DNA of 64,000 nucleotides from Rutidosis leptorrhynchoides (GCF_046630445.1 NC_092339.1:52537001-52601000), one strand, 5' to 3'. Counted from the stretch's first letter, positions 34,635-46,246 are shown. A program made the numbers and translations. The notes: generated by a model not told the origin, from the letters alone.

Positions 34635-34714
<80 letters not shown>
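34635..34714. repeat. (TA)n microsatellite
   Basis: About 80 bp of uninterrupted TA, bounded by 'tcctcacatt' and 'caaggttaattt'. Reading frames here give only Tyr-Ile repeats. Confidence 0.95.
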
Positions 34715-34717
<3 letters not shown>

Positions 34718-34779
34718 AGGTTAATTTATTCATAGAAATATTTAGTTTAAAAACAGAATTAATTTTTTTTTTTAATTTT

Positions 34780-35220
34780 GGAATGCTTAACCAGGGTGCT
34801 AAAAGTTATCGTTATCATTTTTCTGAAATATTTATAAAATATATTATTCCTTTTTAATACAGGTTTTTGTATATTTTATTCCAATACGAGTATTTATTCA
34901 CGGTAACTATGAATTATAAATATAAATATAAATATATAAATATAAATATTGATATAGATATAGATATAGATATAGATATAGATATAGATATAGATATAGA
35001 TATAGATATAGATATAATATAAATGTAAATATAGATATAAATATTGTCATAAAGGTTATGGTTATTATTTTTCTTGAGTTATTTATAAAATATATTATTT
35101 CTTTTTAATACCGATTTGTATATTGTATTATGATGCGGGTATTTATTTCGGTAACTATGAAATATAAATATTAATATAAATATAAATATAAATATAAATA
35201 TACATATAAATATAAAATGA
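34780..35220. repeat. Diverged tandem duplication with (GATATA)n
   Basis: Two related blocks share 'atttataaaatatattatt', 'ctttttaata' and 'ggtaactatgaa' (near 34830-34910 and 35080-35160), each ending in AAATAT-type repeats. Between them is a GATATA array at about 34954-35016. Confidence 0.75.
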
Positions 35221-35676
35221 ATAAAGTAATCTTAATCATAACCATGAGAAATGGTTATCATTATTCTTATTTCAACTTAAAATGTTTGAATTTCGGTTGA
35301 TAACAACAATTAAGTAAAAGCATTATGATTGTATGCCCGTTTAGCTAATTTGACTCCATTTTTCAATAAACTCTACACCTCGTTTTCGATCAAGTTGAAA
35401 GTTTCAATAAGCTCATCCAAATTTTTAATTGGATTTGGCTAATAAAATGCCCAAAATAAAAATGAAATGAGTTCAATAAATGAAATTTGAGTGTATTTAA
35501 TCATCCTTATCTTGTGCCCTTAAAGCACAAAATAGTCAAACTCTAAATTAGTTTCTTTTTAAATACACAAATTCTAGATAAATTAAGTGGAATACAATTT
35601 TCAATTGGGTCATAAATTAAGGGTAACAAACTTGTCAAGTTCCATAATTAACAAAAGTTAAATACGAAAAGAAACT
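35221..35676. other. Intergenic, nothing recognised
   Basis: AT-rich, no ORF or repeat signature I can name. It forms the left flank of the retroposon and MITE insertion at 35677-36005. Confidence 0.5.
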
Positions 35677-35689
35677 AAATACTATAAAC

Positions 35690-35887
35690 CAGAGACGGAT
35701 CTTGAACGACTTTAGTGGGAGGGCCAAAATAATTTCAGAAACTTATATATGAAAAATTCTAAAATCTTGGATGAGCTATTATATAAAATATTTTTATTTT
35801 AGATCCCAGAAAATAAAATTTACACTAAGAGAATAAATTTTTGGAGGGGCCACTGCCCACCCCTGCCACCCCAAAGATTCGTCCCTG
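35690..35887. mobile_element. hAT-type MITE, 198 bp
   Basis: Ends are CAGAGACGGATCTT and, in complement, CAGGGACGAATCTT. The perfect 8-bp target duplication CTATAAAC lies at 35682-35689 and 35888-35895. It is inserted at the 5' edge of a small LINE insertion, inside that insertion's own target duplication. Confidence 0.9.
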
Positions 35888-35895
35888 CTATAAAC

Positions 35896-35992
35896 TTGTC
35901 TCCGTCGTTGTACTTTGTATTTGTATCTTTATTATTTTGATGAAGATCTTTCAAGTAATACAATTCAATTTTTTCGCCGAAAAAAAAAATTT
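35896..35992 (+). mobile_element. 5'-truncated LINE insertion with 13-bp TSD
   Basis: About 97 bp of LINE 3' end ('ttgtctccgtcgttg', 'ttgatgaagatc', 'tttttcgccg', poly(A)). It is flanked by AAATACTATAAAC at 35677-35689 and 35993-36005. The tail matches the fragment ending at 33612, so both belong to one LINE family. Confidence 0.8.
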
Positions 35993-36124
35993 AAATACTA
36001 TAAACTCGACATAAGTACAAGCATATAAAAAATTTGAGTCATTGAATAACAAAATCATGTCCTAATATAAATCTCCCCCATTTCCTCTTTCTAAAAGTCA
36101 AAACTTTACCCTGTTCACCCTGTT

Positions 36125-36135
36125 CTATATATATT
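36125..36135 (+). promoter_or_regulatory. TATA box, response regulator copy 2
   Basis: 'ctatatatatt' in the same context as in copy 1 ('accctgtt' upstream), about 165 bp before the ATG at 36300. The leader between them contains upstream ATGs (for example at 36166), which could reduce translation. Confidence 0.55.
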
Positions 36136-36299
36136 ATTTTTTGGCTATTTAATATTCGGGTACGCATGTATTTAACAATAATCGATTGGGTTTGTTTCAT
36201 AAATCACAAAAGGTGATCCCTTTTATGGGTGTGACTGAGGTTGTCATATAAAAACCAATAAATCTTCAGAGTCAAATGATAGTAAACAAACAGGTGATA

Positions 36300-39200
36300 A
36301 TGCCTAGTTCAAGTGGTGCTTCTCGGAAATCCTCCGGCGCCGTCGATCGTAACGTCGCCGATCAGTTTCCGGCTGGTTTACGCGTGCTTGTTGTTGATGA
36401 TGACTCTGTTTGTCTAACGATTTTAGGGAGGATGCTAACAAAATGCAAATATGAAGGTACACACACACCAACTGTTTGTATAAAATCCTCACTGAGAATT
36501 GTTATTTCTTTTCAGTTTATTGACGTTAGTTCGTGTACATAAGTACATATTAAATATGTATGCTTTGTAGTAACTGACCCAATGGTTTTTATTCTATTAT
36601 TTATTTATTTATTTTTCAGTGACTAAATGCAACAGAGCTGAGGTTGCTTTATCATTATTGAGGGAAAATAAAAATGGGTATGATGTGGTAATTAGTGATG
36701 TTCATATGCCTGACATGGATGGATTTAAACTTCTTGCACACATTGGACTTGAAATGGACCTTCCTGTTATAAGTAAGTCAACCACTTTTTTGTTTGAATT
36801 TTTGTTAATTTTCTAGTTTTTTTTAGTGTGTAAGTATTCGTTTACATGTTTTCTTGGCCCTGATTGAGATTAGGGAGTGATGTATGGATCTTGATCATTG
36901 TTTGCATATTGTGATTGGTTCCGGATCATGAGTCCATGTGCATAGCATGTGCAGATGAATGATAGTTTACAACCTTAGGATTAGTTGCATTACACATGAT
37001 TGTGTATTTTTTATTTACCCTACTTGCTGCTCTAGTTTATGCAACATTGTAGAGGTGGCACAATCGACCCAATTATGTATTAATGGACGGGGTATTTAAT
37101 ATCTAACAGGGTGTATTGGTAACCAAATTAGCTAAAGAGAAAAGCATCAACGGGATCTAAAACTTATCCGACATATCTTTTTGATGCATTAAAAGTCTTT
37201 GATCATTTAAAAAAAAAATAATAAGTACACTTAATACTACAATTTTATTAGTTTTGTAGTCAGTTTGGCACCCTTTTTAGTTAGAAAAGAAGAATTAAGA
37301 ATTGGACACCAAGAGTCTTGATCTCACACCCTGGCATTTATAAAATATACCCGTATCGGTTCGAGTTCATTTTGACCCCATAACCTCCGTCCGTCCCAAA
37401 ATTACTCTCTCAGTTTGACTTATGAAATCTTTCTTTATCACTTTGACTATAAATATTTTTATTTTTTGTTACACGGAGTATAAAATTTGATAAAAATCTA
37501 TACCAATGAAAGCACGTTTAAAAACTAGCCCGTTCGTATAAGTTTCATCACATAATATATAAAACAAACAAGAATATTTGAGGTATAAGTTGTGAAAGAA
37601 AGACTTTTAAAAGTCAAATGGGACAGTTATTTTGGGACATCGGGAGTAGTAAAAATATACATTTTGCCACATGCACTACATATAATCAACAACAAGGTAA
37701 TTTAACTAACTCCACCGTGATTGAATATATTAGTGATGTCAGCTGATGACAGCAAGAGTGTAGTAATGAAGGGTGTTACTCACGGTGCATGTGATTATCT
37801 AATAAAGCCCGTGCGTATAGAGGCGTTACGTAACATCTGGCAACATGTAATTAGAAAAAAGAAACATGAATGGAAAGATATCGAGCCGTCAACAGGTTTA
37901 GATAATAGTAGCCCCCAACAGAAATCACCTGAACAAGATCCTGGTTCATCTTCTGCAAATGAAGGGCAAAATGGTAAAATCACAAAGAGAAGAAAAGAAG
38001 ATGAGGAAGAAACAGATGAAAAAGATGAATCTTCTTCTTTGAAAAAGGCTCGTGTTGTTTGGACTCAGGAGCTTCATCAACAGTTTGTTGCATCCGTTCG
38101 TCATCTTGGAATTGAAAGTATAAACTTCTCTGATCATTTTTTTTTATATAATCACTCAAATAGTCTTTGCGGTTTTACTCAAATTGCCAAAATAGTCCCC
38201 GGGGATTTTTTTGACGGAGATAGTCCTCGTGGTTTTCAAAATGTTGCTGATATAGTCCTTTTGTTATTGAGATAGTCCATATGGTTTCAGCAATTTGGTG
38301 AAACCACGGGGACTATCTAGGGGACTATCTCAGTAACAAAAAGGACTATCTCAGCAATATTTTGAAAACCACGAGGACCAAGTAGATTGGAAAAAAAGCT
38401 TGTGGACTATTTCAGCAATTTGGGTGAAACCACAGGGACTATCTCAGTAACTATGTTTTTTTTTTTTTGTATATATTAAAGTCTTCTTAATGCCTAATTA
38501 CAAAATTACTAATAAGTCCATGTTGTTGAATATTGTATCCATGCAGAGGCTGTACCAAAGAAAATTCTGGACGTCATGAATGTTCCTGGACTAACACGTG
38601 AAAATGTCGCCAGCCATCTTCAGGTAAACTCTGGTTAAATAAAGAAACGGGTCAAAAGTCACCCAAAGTGTATTTAAATGCTTATAACTCTTAACTTGAT
38701 TTTTGATGACTACTTCATGTATATGCTTTAAAAATGCCTACATAAATTTGTTGCAGAAATATCGGCAGTATCTTAGAAGACTCAGCGGGTCCAAACCATC
38801 AGGCGAGATTAACACCTCATTCATGGATAACCCAAATGTAGGTTACGGGTCAATCTCATCACTTGATGAGCTTGATCTTCAAGCTTTAGCCACCAGTGGT
38901 CAACTCGGTCAACTCCCTGGTCAAAGTTTGGCGACTCTTCAAGCAGTCGCTATCTGCAGGTCAAGTAACTCGAACTCTCCTGTTTCTGTACCATTGGCTG
39001 ATCAAAGAAACTTTCTCAGCTTTGAGAATCCAAAAATGAGAAACGGGCCCGCCCAGAACTGGCAGGGACAAAATGGTAATATCGGCAAGCAGACAAATTT
39101 TCTTCATGGGGTTCCCGTAACTATGGAGCCGAATCAACTCGCGACTTTGCAACGTTCTTTCTCAGGCATGAATGGTCAAACTCCGATACCAATGATCGGT

Positions 39201-39975
39201 CAAAGTCAAAGTCAAAGTCAAAGTCATTCTATGAGACAACCTGTTGTGGGTGACAATCAGGCAGTCTCACATACATCCTCGATTATGGATTTTTCAGTTA
39301 ATCATAAGACCGAGTCTACAACTGCCATGGGTAGTTTAGGAATTTTGTCAAATTCGATAGATGGGTTTGTTCCAAGCTATAGTGTTGTAAACAATGTAAA
39401 TCATATCAAATCGAATGATTGGGGTTCGCAAGGCATGGATTTGACCTCCAACGTAACTACAAATAATCTCCAAGGAGGATTGAATGTAGGTCAACGTAAC
39501 TACACTTTGGGTCAAACAACAGGAGGTGGTAATGGAATTTTCTTGACCGGGGACAATATTGGGACCCACGTTGCTGATAATTCTTCATGGCTAAGAGCGG
39601 GAAATGTTAATTATGGGGAAGGTAGTGGGACCCAAGTTAATCTTAACCCTTCATGGATTAGGGATGGAAATGTTGATTATGGGATGTCTAGTCAACCGTT
39701 TGTTCATGAAGAATTTAGTTCAGATGATTTAGCCGCAATCTTCTCACAGGTTCGTAATTAATTTACAGTATTTTTTTGCCTATTTGACCAGTTTGATTAA
39801 AAATTTAAAAATCCTATTAAATTTGGACAACTTTGTTTAACTGCGTGATTGTAAACCTTAGTCTTACGGAATGCAGAATTCTTTTTATTTACAGACACAT
39901 CAGCAAGAAGGTATTGGGCAGCCAGAAAATGGATCCGGATACAATTGGTATTCTTTGGATAATCTCCCAGCGTAA
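36300..39975 (+). CDS. ARR2-like: Type-B response regulator copy 2 (ARR1/ARR2 clade)
   Basis: Six exons: 36300-36456, 36620-36772, 37734-38117, 38547-38623, 38757-39749, 39895-39975. Together they give 1845 nt, 614 aa, with GT-AG junctions at the same codon positions as copy 1. The receiver keeps the acidic DDD, phospho-acceptor D79 in [12 protein letters not shown] and the Lys of LIKPVR. The GARP DNA-binding domain (about 207-268) is canonical: [22 protein letters not shown], and [19 protein letters not shown] with H255. The activation region retains [16 protein letters not shown] and QSLATLQA, typical of ARR1/ARR2-type proteins, then QSQSQSQ and a C-terminus [11 protein letters not shown]. 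Its role is nuclear activation of cytokinin-response genes after phosphotransfer from AHP proteins. An in-frame upstream ATG at 36276 would add eight residues; 36300 is chosen by alignment with copy 1. Introns 2 and 3 carry MITEs. Confidence 0.95.
37384..37646. mobile_element. Stowaway-like MITE in intron 2 of copy 2
   Basis: Ends are CCTCCGTCCGTCCCAAAATT and, in complement, CTCCCGATGTCCCAAAAT, near the Stowaway (Tc1/mariner) consensus CTCCCTCCGTCCC. TA follows the right end. Copy 1 has only 'gacccgtataatagtaaata' at the same point (about 16177-16196), so insertion followed the duplication or was lost from copy 1. Confidence 0.8.
38151..38455. mobile_element. Foldback element in intron 3 of copy 2
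   Basis: The left side reads 'atagtctttgcggttttact' and 'caaattgccaaaatagtcc'. The right side is its inverse: 'ggactatttcagcaatttgg' and 'gtgaaaccacagggactat'. More inverted units lie between ('gtcctcgtggttttcaaaat' against 'attttgaaaaccacgaggac'). Copy 1 lacks it, and its intron 3 is 108 bp against 429 bp here. Confidence 0.75.
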
Positions 39976-40645
39976 GGAGGACGTGTACCTGGTGCATCAA
40001 CGCTTATACTTTGTGCGTTCTCTGGTTTACCTAGTTTTCTTTCAACCACGTTGGTTAATATCTATTGTTTTAATTTTTATCATGATGAATGATGATGATA
40101 ACAGTTCAAAAGCGTGATATCCAAAGGTATATCTGCAGATATTTTGAACATGTGTAGGTAGATTATGAAAACTTGGTAATAACCATGAGGATTGAATAGT
40201 TTTACTTCGTGATTTGGATTAGGATATTCAGTTATTTGCAAAAATTTTAAGTGTCGATGATGTGATATTAGTTCATGGTGGTTTTTAATTTGTTTTTATG
40301 AGATGACATGTTAATCAGACAGTTTTTAATTATTTAATTGTAGTTTTGTATTTATTCTTGGTTAATCATTAGCTATAATTTTAATTTGTCCATTATGCTT
40401 GAAGCTAAACTAGGTGTAAAGTACGTAGACAGTAGTAGAGTGCTCGTGCGAAAATACTGCTATACAACTAAACGCGACCCCATAAGAACCTGTGTTTCTT
40501 CACAGTTAATCGAAATACAGATAAAAAATCAAGAATTCCATAACCATAATAAATATAAATCATTATATCAACACGATGTAATATACCTATACGGGTTCGG
40601 GTGTGAAGAAAGATTCCTTGTGTTGCGACCCTTTTACGTGCAACG
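39976..40645 (+). other. 3' flank of response regulator copy 2
   Basis: Matches 18391-19960 apart from the (AAT)n array. It contains the 3' untranslated region. ORFs at 39833-40117 and 40386-40715 are not conserved with copy 1 and are not considered genes. Confidence 0.6.
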
Positions 40646-41340
40646 TCGGGCTCATAAGGCTCGATGTTCCGAGGTTGTTGACATGAGTGATTCGGGATTG
40701 TTTCTGGGTCAATGATTTATCCAAGAAGAAAGCAAAGATGAAGATGTTAGCCACTTGTGATTCCTTCGTGTTGCGTGACCAAGAGGATGATGTAGAGGAG
40801 GTGATCCCATGCGGAGAGTTGGGTTGGACGGTTCGTTTGGTGGTTTGGATAGTGGTGGTATTAACATAGTTATGGGATCTTCTCTCAGTTATTTCGACGT
40901 GTTCATGAAGAACTTTGATTTACACAAGGTTGAAGGAAAGTTGATTAATTCAAAACCTAAGGTCAAGTCGACAATAGTTAAGCAGGTGCACCGGGCCAAG
41001 TTGAAGAAGTTTAATGTTGACGACATTTGATTCGATTCGCTTAGTTTGTTTTTGAGTTTTTCCTTGTATTTTGTCCCTTCAGTTTTGCTTCGTTGTCATT
41101 TACTTTGTAATTTGGGGGTGACTAGATTTTTGTTTGGTTTCCGTTATGCTTTGTTTAGGTGTTTAGTTTGTATCATGTCCCTAGTTGTTTGTTCTCGGTT
41201 GGCTTGCTCGGCCCTTTAGTTAGTTGTATAGTGTTAGTTTGGGTCCGACCTTTGTCCCCTTTTGTTTGCCTGTTATCAGGCCTTCATCGTTTCGATGAAG
41301 TGCTCTAAGTTTTACTATATCATTCCATTTTTTGCCAAAA
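40646..41340 (+). pseudogene. Decayed LINE-like remnant (tentative)
   Basis: A reading frame ends at 41030 with KSTIVKQVHRAKLKKFNVDD followed by a stop, but stops and frame changes interrupt it upstream. It is followed by a T/G-rich 300-bp tail with 'gtttcgatgaagtgctctaa' and 'attttttgcc', similar in layout to the LINE 3' tails at 33520 and 35930. Assignment is tentative; a degraded unrelated host gene is the alternative. Confidence 0.3.
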
Positions 41341-41960
41341 CACAGTACGTTTGATCGTAACTCTGCGTTAGTATAATAAACCATCCCTGCATCGAATTGT
41401 GAATTTTTGAATCCTCTATAAGCATAAAGTAGTACTTAACTAATATCTCTCGTTATGATTTTTGGTTGAAACTTGAAAATATTTATAGTAACTTCTGAGA
41501 TTGTGTAATTTTACTAAATTTAATAATCGCAAATTTTTTTTTACTAAATTTAGAAATGAGATGGTGGGAAATGTGGTCCGTGGACACCTCATCCACATGG
41601 CATTGATAATGGTAGGTTACAAAACAAAGAAAACAAGTTTGAGACAAAATGCTAGACAATTGTGCAAACTGCATAATAAAGAAAAAAAGCATGTAAACTT
41701 TCGAGTTTATTAACATATCATTTACAGTACGTCCATCTTAAAAGAAGATTATATTTTTATACTATTAATCTAAGGAGGTTATGTCATTTAACACATTTAT
41801 AATGAGAGTCTCATGACTAATTTTTGATGATGCAAGTGAATTTGAGTTATGCTTTTACACCACGTCACCATTATGGTGAAAATCACAGTTTCTTTCAACA
41901 TAGACATAAACATTCGTATTATTCCTTCTATGTTGCACCTAAATAAAAGATCACCAACGA
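41341..41960. other. Intergenic, nothing recognised
   Basis: AT-rich. Overlapping short ORFs on both strands at about 41483-41716 are mutually exclusive and show no motif. Confidence 0.5.
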
Positions 41961-41964
41961 AGGC

Positions 41965-42150
41965 TTGCTTCAACGGTATCAAGCCTCGGTGTGAAAGGGC
42001 CCACGATTAGTTGCCAAGCAACCCGGGTTCAATTCCTGAGGGCGGAAGGTTTTCTCCCCAATTTCCTGCGATTAGTTGTCAAGCAACCCAGGTCCCGCTA
42101 TTAGTTGTCAAGCAACCCGGGTAGGAGTTTCATTCTAGCGTGTGTGGGTG
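41965..42150 (+). mobile_element. SINE-like repeat with pol III B box
   Basis: GGTTCAATTCC at 42026-42036 matches the tRNA/SINE B-box consensus. The motif 'ttagttgycaagcaacccrg' occurs three times (about 42008, 42071 and 42101). No clear A box or target duplication was fixed, so this is a suggestion only. Confidence 0.4.
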
Positions 42151-42311
42151 CAAATGATGAGAATCGTTGAAATAAATGATCCGCTCATACAAATTCGCCA
42201 ATCAACAAAATAAAATAAAAGATAATTCTCCACTTGATTCAATTCATTTTCATATAAAGAAAAAAAGAAAGTACTTATTTTTGTGACAACTCACAAAATC
42301 ATCACAATGCC

Positions 42312-42318
42312 TATATAA
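42312..42318 (+). promoter_or_regulatory. TATA box for the proline-rich protein gene
   Basis: TATATAA within 'gcctatataatgac', about 200 bp upstream of the ATG at 42512, predicting a leader of roughly 165 nt. Confidence 0.5.
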
Positions 42319-42511
42319 TGACACAATGATATTACTATATGCTTTCTAACATAAGGATACAATCTTTAAAGCATGATGTGCAAATTACAAAACCATTTTG
42401 TGAAAAGGTGTTGTCCTTATTATTACCACCCTCAAACATAAAAATTAAAGACCATCCATATCTCCATTCAATTCCTTTCCAAAACTCACCTCATAATTCC
42501 TTACCCTTCTC

Positions 42512-43018
42512 ATGGATGTCAAAAGTCAACAAGTCAACACTTTCTTCATATTCATCTTCCTTTTAGCTTTTCACTTCTCACTTGTAGCTCCAACAAACCA
42601 ATGGGTCGGGTCAAAATACCAAATTGAATGCACAATGTGTGCCGCTTGTGACAACCCATGTAACCAACAATCACCACCACCTCCATCACCACCATCACCA
42701 CCATCTCCGCCACTTTGTCCACCGCCACCGTCAACCACCGGTGGCTACTACTACTCACCATCACCTCCCACCACCGGAACCGGTGGTGGATATTATTACT
42801 CTCCACCACCACCTTCACAAAGTGTTTACTACAACTACCCACCACAATCATCCAACTTAAACAACCCCGCCCAGGGCCCACCAAACCCCATCATGGGTTA
42901 CTACCCTTATTACTATCATAACAACCCAACACCGTATTCTGCCGCTGGTGTCTCACTTTCCGGCTCCACCACCCTCATGCTGTTAATTAACATGCTTTAC
43001 TTATGCTTGTTTTTCTAA
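42512..43018 (+). CDS. Extensin-like hydroxyproline-rich cell-wall protein
   Basis: A single exon of 168 aa. The N-terminus (MDVKSQQVNTFFIFIFLLAF, cut predicted near A26) is a signal peptide. Next comes a Cys cluster (C40, C43, C46, C50 in ECTMCAACDNPC). A Pro-rich core follows with SPPPP and repeated SPP units, then tyrosine-rich YYYSP blocks suited to isodityrosine-type cross-linking. The C-terminus is small residues (SAAGVSLSGSTT) followed by a hydrophobic tail (LMLLINMLYLCLFF), which resembles a GPI-anchor signal. The protein is therefore predicted to be secreted, prolyl-hydroxylated and glycosylated, and held at the plasma membrane or wall. Similar small proteins are annotated in plants as HRGP or extensin-like. 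It is unrelated to the neighbouring regulators. Overlapping ORFs in other frames are shadows of the repeats. Confidence 0.85.
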   Translation: MDVKSQQVNTFFIFIFLLAFHFSLVAPTNQWVGSKYQIECTMCAACDNPCNQQSPPPPSPPSPPSPPLCPPPPSTTGGYYYSPSPPTTGTGGGYYYSPPPPSQSVYYNYPPQSSNLNNPAQGPPNPIMGYYPYYYHNNPTPYSAAGVSLSGSTTLMLLINMLYLCLFF

Positions 43019-43955
43019 TTAATTTATTATATATAGATTAATTAAAGTACAGATGTGGATGAATAAAAGTGTCAGATTTATCATAGATCTAACACCAGGT
43101 GAATTTCCGGAATTATCCATCATTACAATGATTTACTGAGGTTGGTGGTGGCGGTGGTGATGTAATCTGTAAATTCTTGAAATTTGCAATAACTAATGTA
43201 TTATTGAGTTCTATAATCAGAAATAAAAAAAAATTACTTGTAACATTTACTTTTAATTATCTTTAGGTAACAATTTTTATATTTGTGTAAAAGTATATTG
43301 TTTGATGACTGCTCAGTTAATACTAGTTTTTACTTTTTAGCTAACGTTTCTTGGTGTGGGAATTGGAATTATAATTTCAATTAAGTTCAATTTATGCATT
43401 AGTTTTTTTTCTGTTGAGAATTAAATTGTTTATATTTATCATCGTCTGGTATTTGCTATACTATTCCTTTTAATTTGATGATTACTGAACTGGATAAAGT
43501 AACCAAATATGAATATATGGTTAGCATTCTAAAATACTCCGTACTTAGTTAATTATTTGAGTGTCTACAAATCTACAATGATCCTTGGAGCTTAAAATTT
43601 AGGGTGATATTAATTCACTCAAATTATGCATTGATTGTTTGTATGGTACAATCTATTAATGCATATAATGAATGGATCTATCAAAAACTTGTTGGATTTA
43701 TTACTGCTCTAAAATTAATACTCCCAGATGTACAAAGTGGATTATTAGATTGAGATATATCAAAAGGGAAAAATGCCCTATTAAATTAAGACGTGAGTAT
43801 ACAATTTCTAGCTAAGATATATTTGTTCTTTTTTACTAGCTACAATTAAATTATTATAAAATGTACATCAGTACATGTTTTATATTGAAATATAAACAGA
43901 GTACATGTCTTTTATATAAATGAAAATTCTTGTTAAATTATAATATATATATTAT
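43019..43955 (+). other. 3' flank of the HRGP gene and intergenic DNA
   Basis: The 3' untranslated region is probably within the first 200 bp, but no polyadenylation signal is clear enough to fix. The rest is AT-rich without supported features. Confidence 0.45.
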
Positions 43956-43961
43956 AATTAT

Positions 43962-44014
43962 AATGTTTATATTTATATTTATATTTATATTTATATTTAT
44001 ATTTATATTTATAT
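43962..44014. repeat. (TTTATA)n microsatellite
   Basis: About eight units of TTTATA followed by related AT-rich sequence. Confidence 0.9.
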
Positions 44015-44229
44015 ATATTTATATTATTATATAGATATATTAAAACAAAATTGTGAATAGCAGCTTGGGGAAACATTGAACAAAATTGTAGGGATATCCT
44101 TTGATGTCCAAAGGTGCCCACACATTTTTTGGACGTTATCCCTTGTTTTAGTGGCCATGACTAGCACTAGGGTAACCATACCTTGTAACAAAACTGGATT
44201 TTTAATTTTCAACCACTTTCAAATTAGGT

Positions 44230-44510
44230 GGTACTTGTTTTGTTAAATGGTTTGTCATGTGAAAGCCATTGTAAAAATAAGTGAAGGTTCGAGTCTTACT
44301 CTTGACAAAATTTACAACCACAAAGTGGTATGATACTCATTCATGTCACATAAGAGTATTCGGTAGAGGTATTTTACTGGTTTCCGACTCTTACATAAAG
44401 GTTTTGATGGTTTTTAAAAGAAACGCATGGTTTGAGAGTCAAGGTAAAATAGATCAAACATGGTTTTGATGGTTTATAACCACAAAGTGGTATGATACTC
44501 ATTCATGTCG
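44230..44510 (+). mobile_element. Possible SINE fragment with duplicated segment
   Basis: GGTTCGAGTCT at 44286-44296 fits a tRNA B box; 'tggtttgtcatgtgaaag' about 40 bp upstream could be an A-box region. A segment of about 30 bp, 'aaccacaaagtggtatgata' plus 'ctcattcatgtc', occurs at about 44317 and again at 44478. No poly(A) tail is evident. Confidence 0.35.
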
Positions 44511-45615
44511 ATAAATTATCAATTTTGCTTCTATTTAATGCTATTTTAACATAAACTTATTTAAAACTAAATAACTATAACTAGTAGATATAAATACTCG
44601 TCCTGGCAGCTAGAAATATTAATGTTATTGACATCTCATGTAGTCTATATTGATTTTCTATGAACTTCTCTAATGGGCGATTTGACCTATCTATTTTATC
44701 ATTTGACCCATTTTATCTTTCATGCTAAGGTAAAATAAAGATCTAATGATGGCAAACTGACTGTTTTTTATAGAATAGTCAAAATTGTTTGATGAATTAT
44801 TAAAATTTGATGGAGGGCCGGAGTATCATTAAATAAACTTTTACGAGTAACATAAAACGAGATATAACAACAACAGAAAGCTTATATTGAAGATTTGAAT
44901 TTTGGATTTTATAAACATAAGTTTATTATACGAGTTCGGTTTTAAGTACGCCCGGTTTTGGGTTCGATTTTAATATGTACTCCGTATCCGTACTAGTTAA
45001 GTAAACCGATCGGTTTAGATGCATTTTATAGATATAGGTGGCATATGAGAATTACTCCGTATTATTTTCCCATATATTAGTTGGATATGTTCACTTGCAC
45101 ATTCAATGGTTGAAAAAACACATTATTTAAAGCAATATATGATGACGCAATGCGACTGTATGTGTGTATCTTCTGTCAAATTTAATTTGTTACTCATTTA
45201 ATAGCACTAAAAATACTAAGAAAATAACGCTTAATTTTGTTTTTTTATCGAAAATAACCAATATGCGTATAGAAATAAGGTCGTTCTTCAAAGAAAAACG
45301 CCCTCAACAGTAAATACAAAAGGCCGGGGAAAATTGAAAAACTCGCACCTAAAAAGCAACTATTTAAACAAAATCATCTATAAACGAGCTCCCTAAACAT
45401 CTCGAAAAAAAAAAAAAAAATTGAACCAAACATACTCTTTATTTATGAAGTTAATGTTATAAACCTAATATATATAATCGGATTGTTAGATTCGTTTTTT
45501 AATCGAATTATATGTATATGGATAAAAATCCGGCGACTTTTTTCCGTTCAACATAATCAATCTGTTATCTTTTTTTCAAAACTTCTTTCAAAATTTTAAA
45601 ATTAACAACACAATC
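44511..45615. other. Intergenic, nothing recognised
   Basis: AT-rich with a poly(A) run near 45405-45420. 'tactccgta'-type strings near 44982 and 45055 hint at decayed MITEs but no inverted pair was found. Confidence 0.45.
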
Positions 45616-45992
45616 ATGCCTTTTGCAATTCCCACTTCTCCTTTTACGCCTAAAACAACATCAAAGAGATGGATTCCAACATCCAAGATGCAAACTTCCA
45701 CCGTCGAAAATGATGATGGCTGGACGACCGTCACAAGAAAACACAAAAACAATTCTCACCTAGATCAAATAAGGAAACTAATAAACAAATATGGGAATGC
45801 CAATCAACCTTTTCAACAGAGTCACCACAATACCTATCACAAACATTCTTGTGCCACATATCCAAACAACATCCCCATCCGCCAATCCACCCAACACGAA
45901 CACCTCGATACAACATCTATCATGTTCTTTAATTACCCTGAGCATTGGTCGGAAATTGAACTACGTACCTTCTTCAAGAGATACGGCACAGT
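45616..45992 (+). pseudogene. LINE ORF1-like RRM protein, cut by element B
   Basis: An ATG-initiated frame starts MPFAIPTSPFTPKTTSKRW. It contains DDGWTTVTRKHKN, a motif common near the N-terminus of plant LINE ORF1 proteins, then the beginning of an RRM fold (TSIMFFNYPEHWSEIELRTF, then FKRYGTV). At 45993 the LTR of element B begins; the last residues of the apparent ORF (to 46056) are LTR sequence. The RRM therefore lacks its RNP1 half, which should lie beyond element B, outside the window. A host RNA-binding gene is the alternative. The LINE reading is favoured because no intron or homologous gene is visible. Confidence 0.5.
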
Positions 45993-46246
45993 TGTGACGA
46001 CCCGGGAATTTTCGACCAAATTTAAACTTAATCCTTATATGATTTCAACACGATAAGCAAAGTATGTTAGGTTGAGTCTCAAAAGTTTGAACTGTTTCAT
46101 ATATTCATTTAACCTCAGACTATCCCCGACGATTCACGAACCAATGTTTGTAAATAAATATGTATTTATATGTAAATGTTAATAGACATAGTAATATTAT
46201 TATTATTTCGATATTAACATTATATTAGTAACTATTTATATGAAGA

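Larger units (their letters stand above)
36028..40645 (+). repeat. Segmental duplication, copy 2
   Basis: Partner of 14990-19960. It contains response regulator copy 2 and its flanks. Two MITEs in introns and a leader of about 140 bp are specific to this copy; the (AAT)n tract is absent. Confidence 0.88.

Noticed and set aside
42552-42921. Additional ORFs on both strands over the HRGP gene
   Set aside because: Shadows of the CCA/CCT repeats of the proline-rich coding sequence; only the 42512 frame has a signal peptide and ordered domains.
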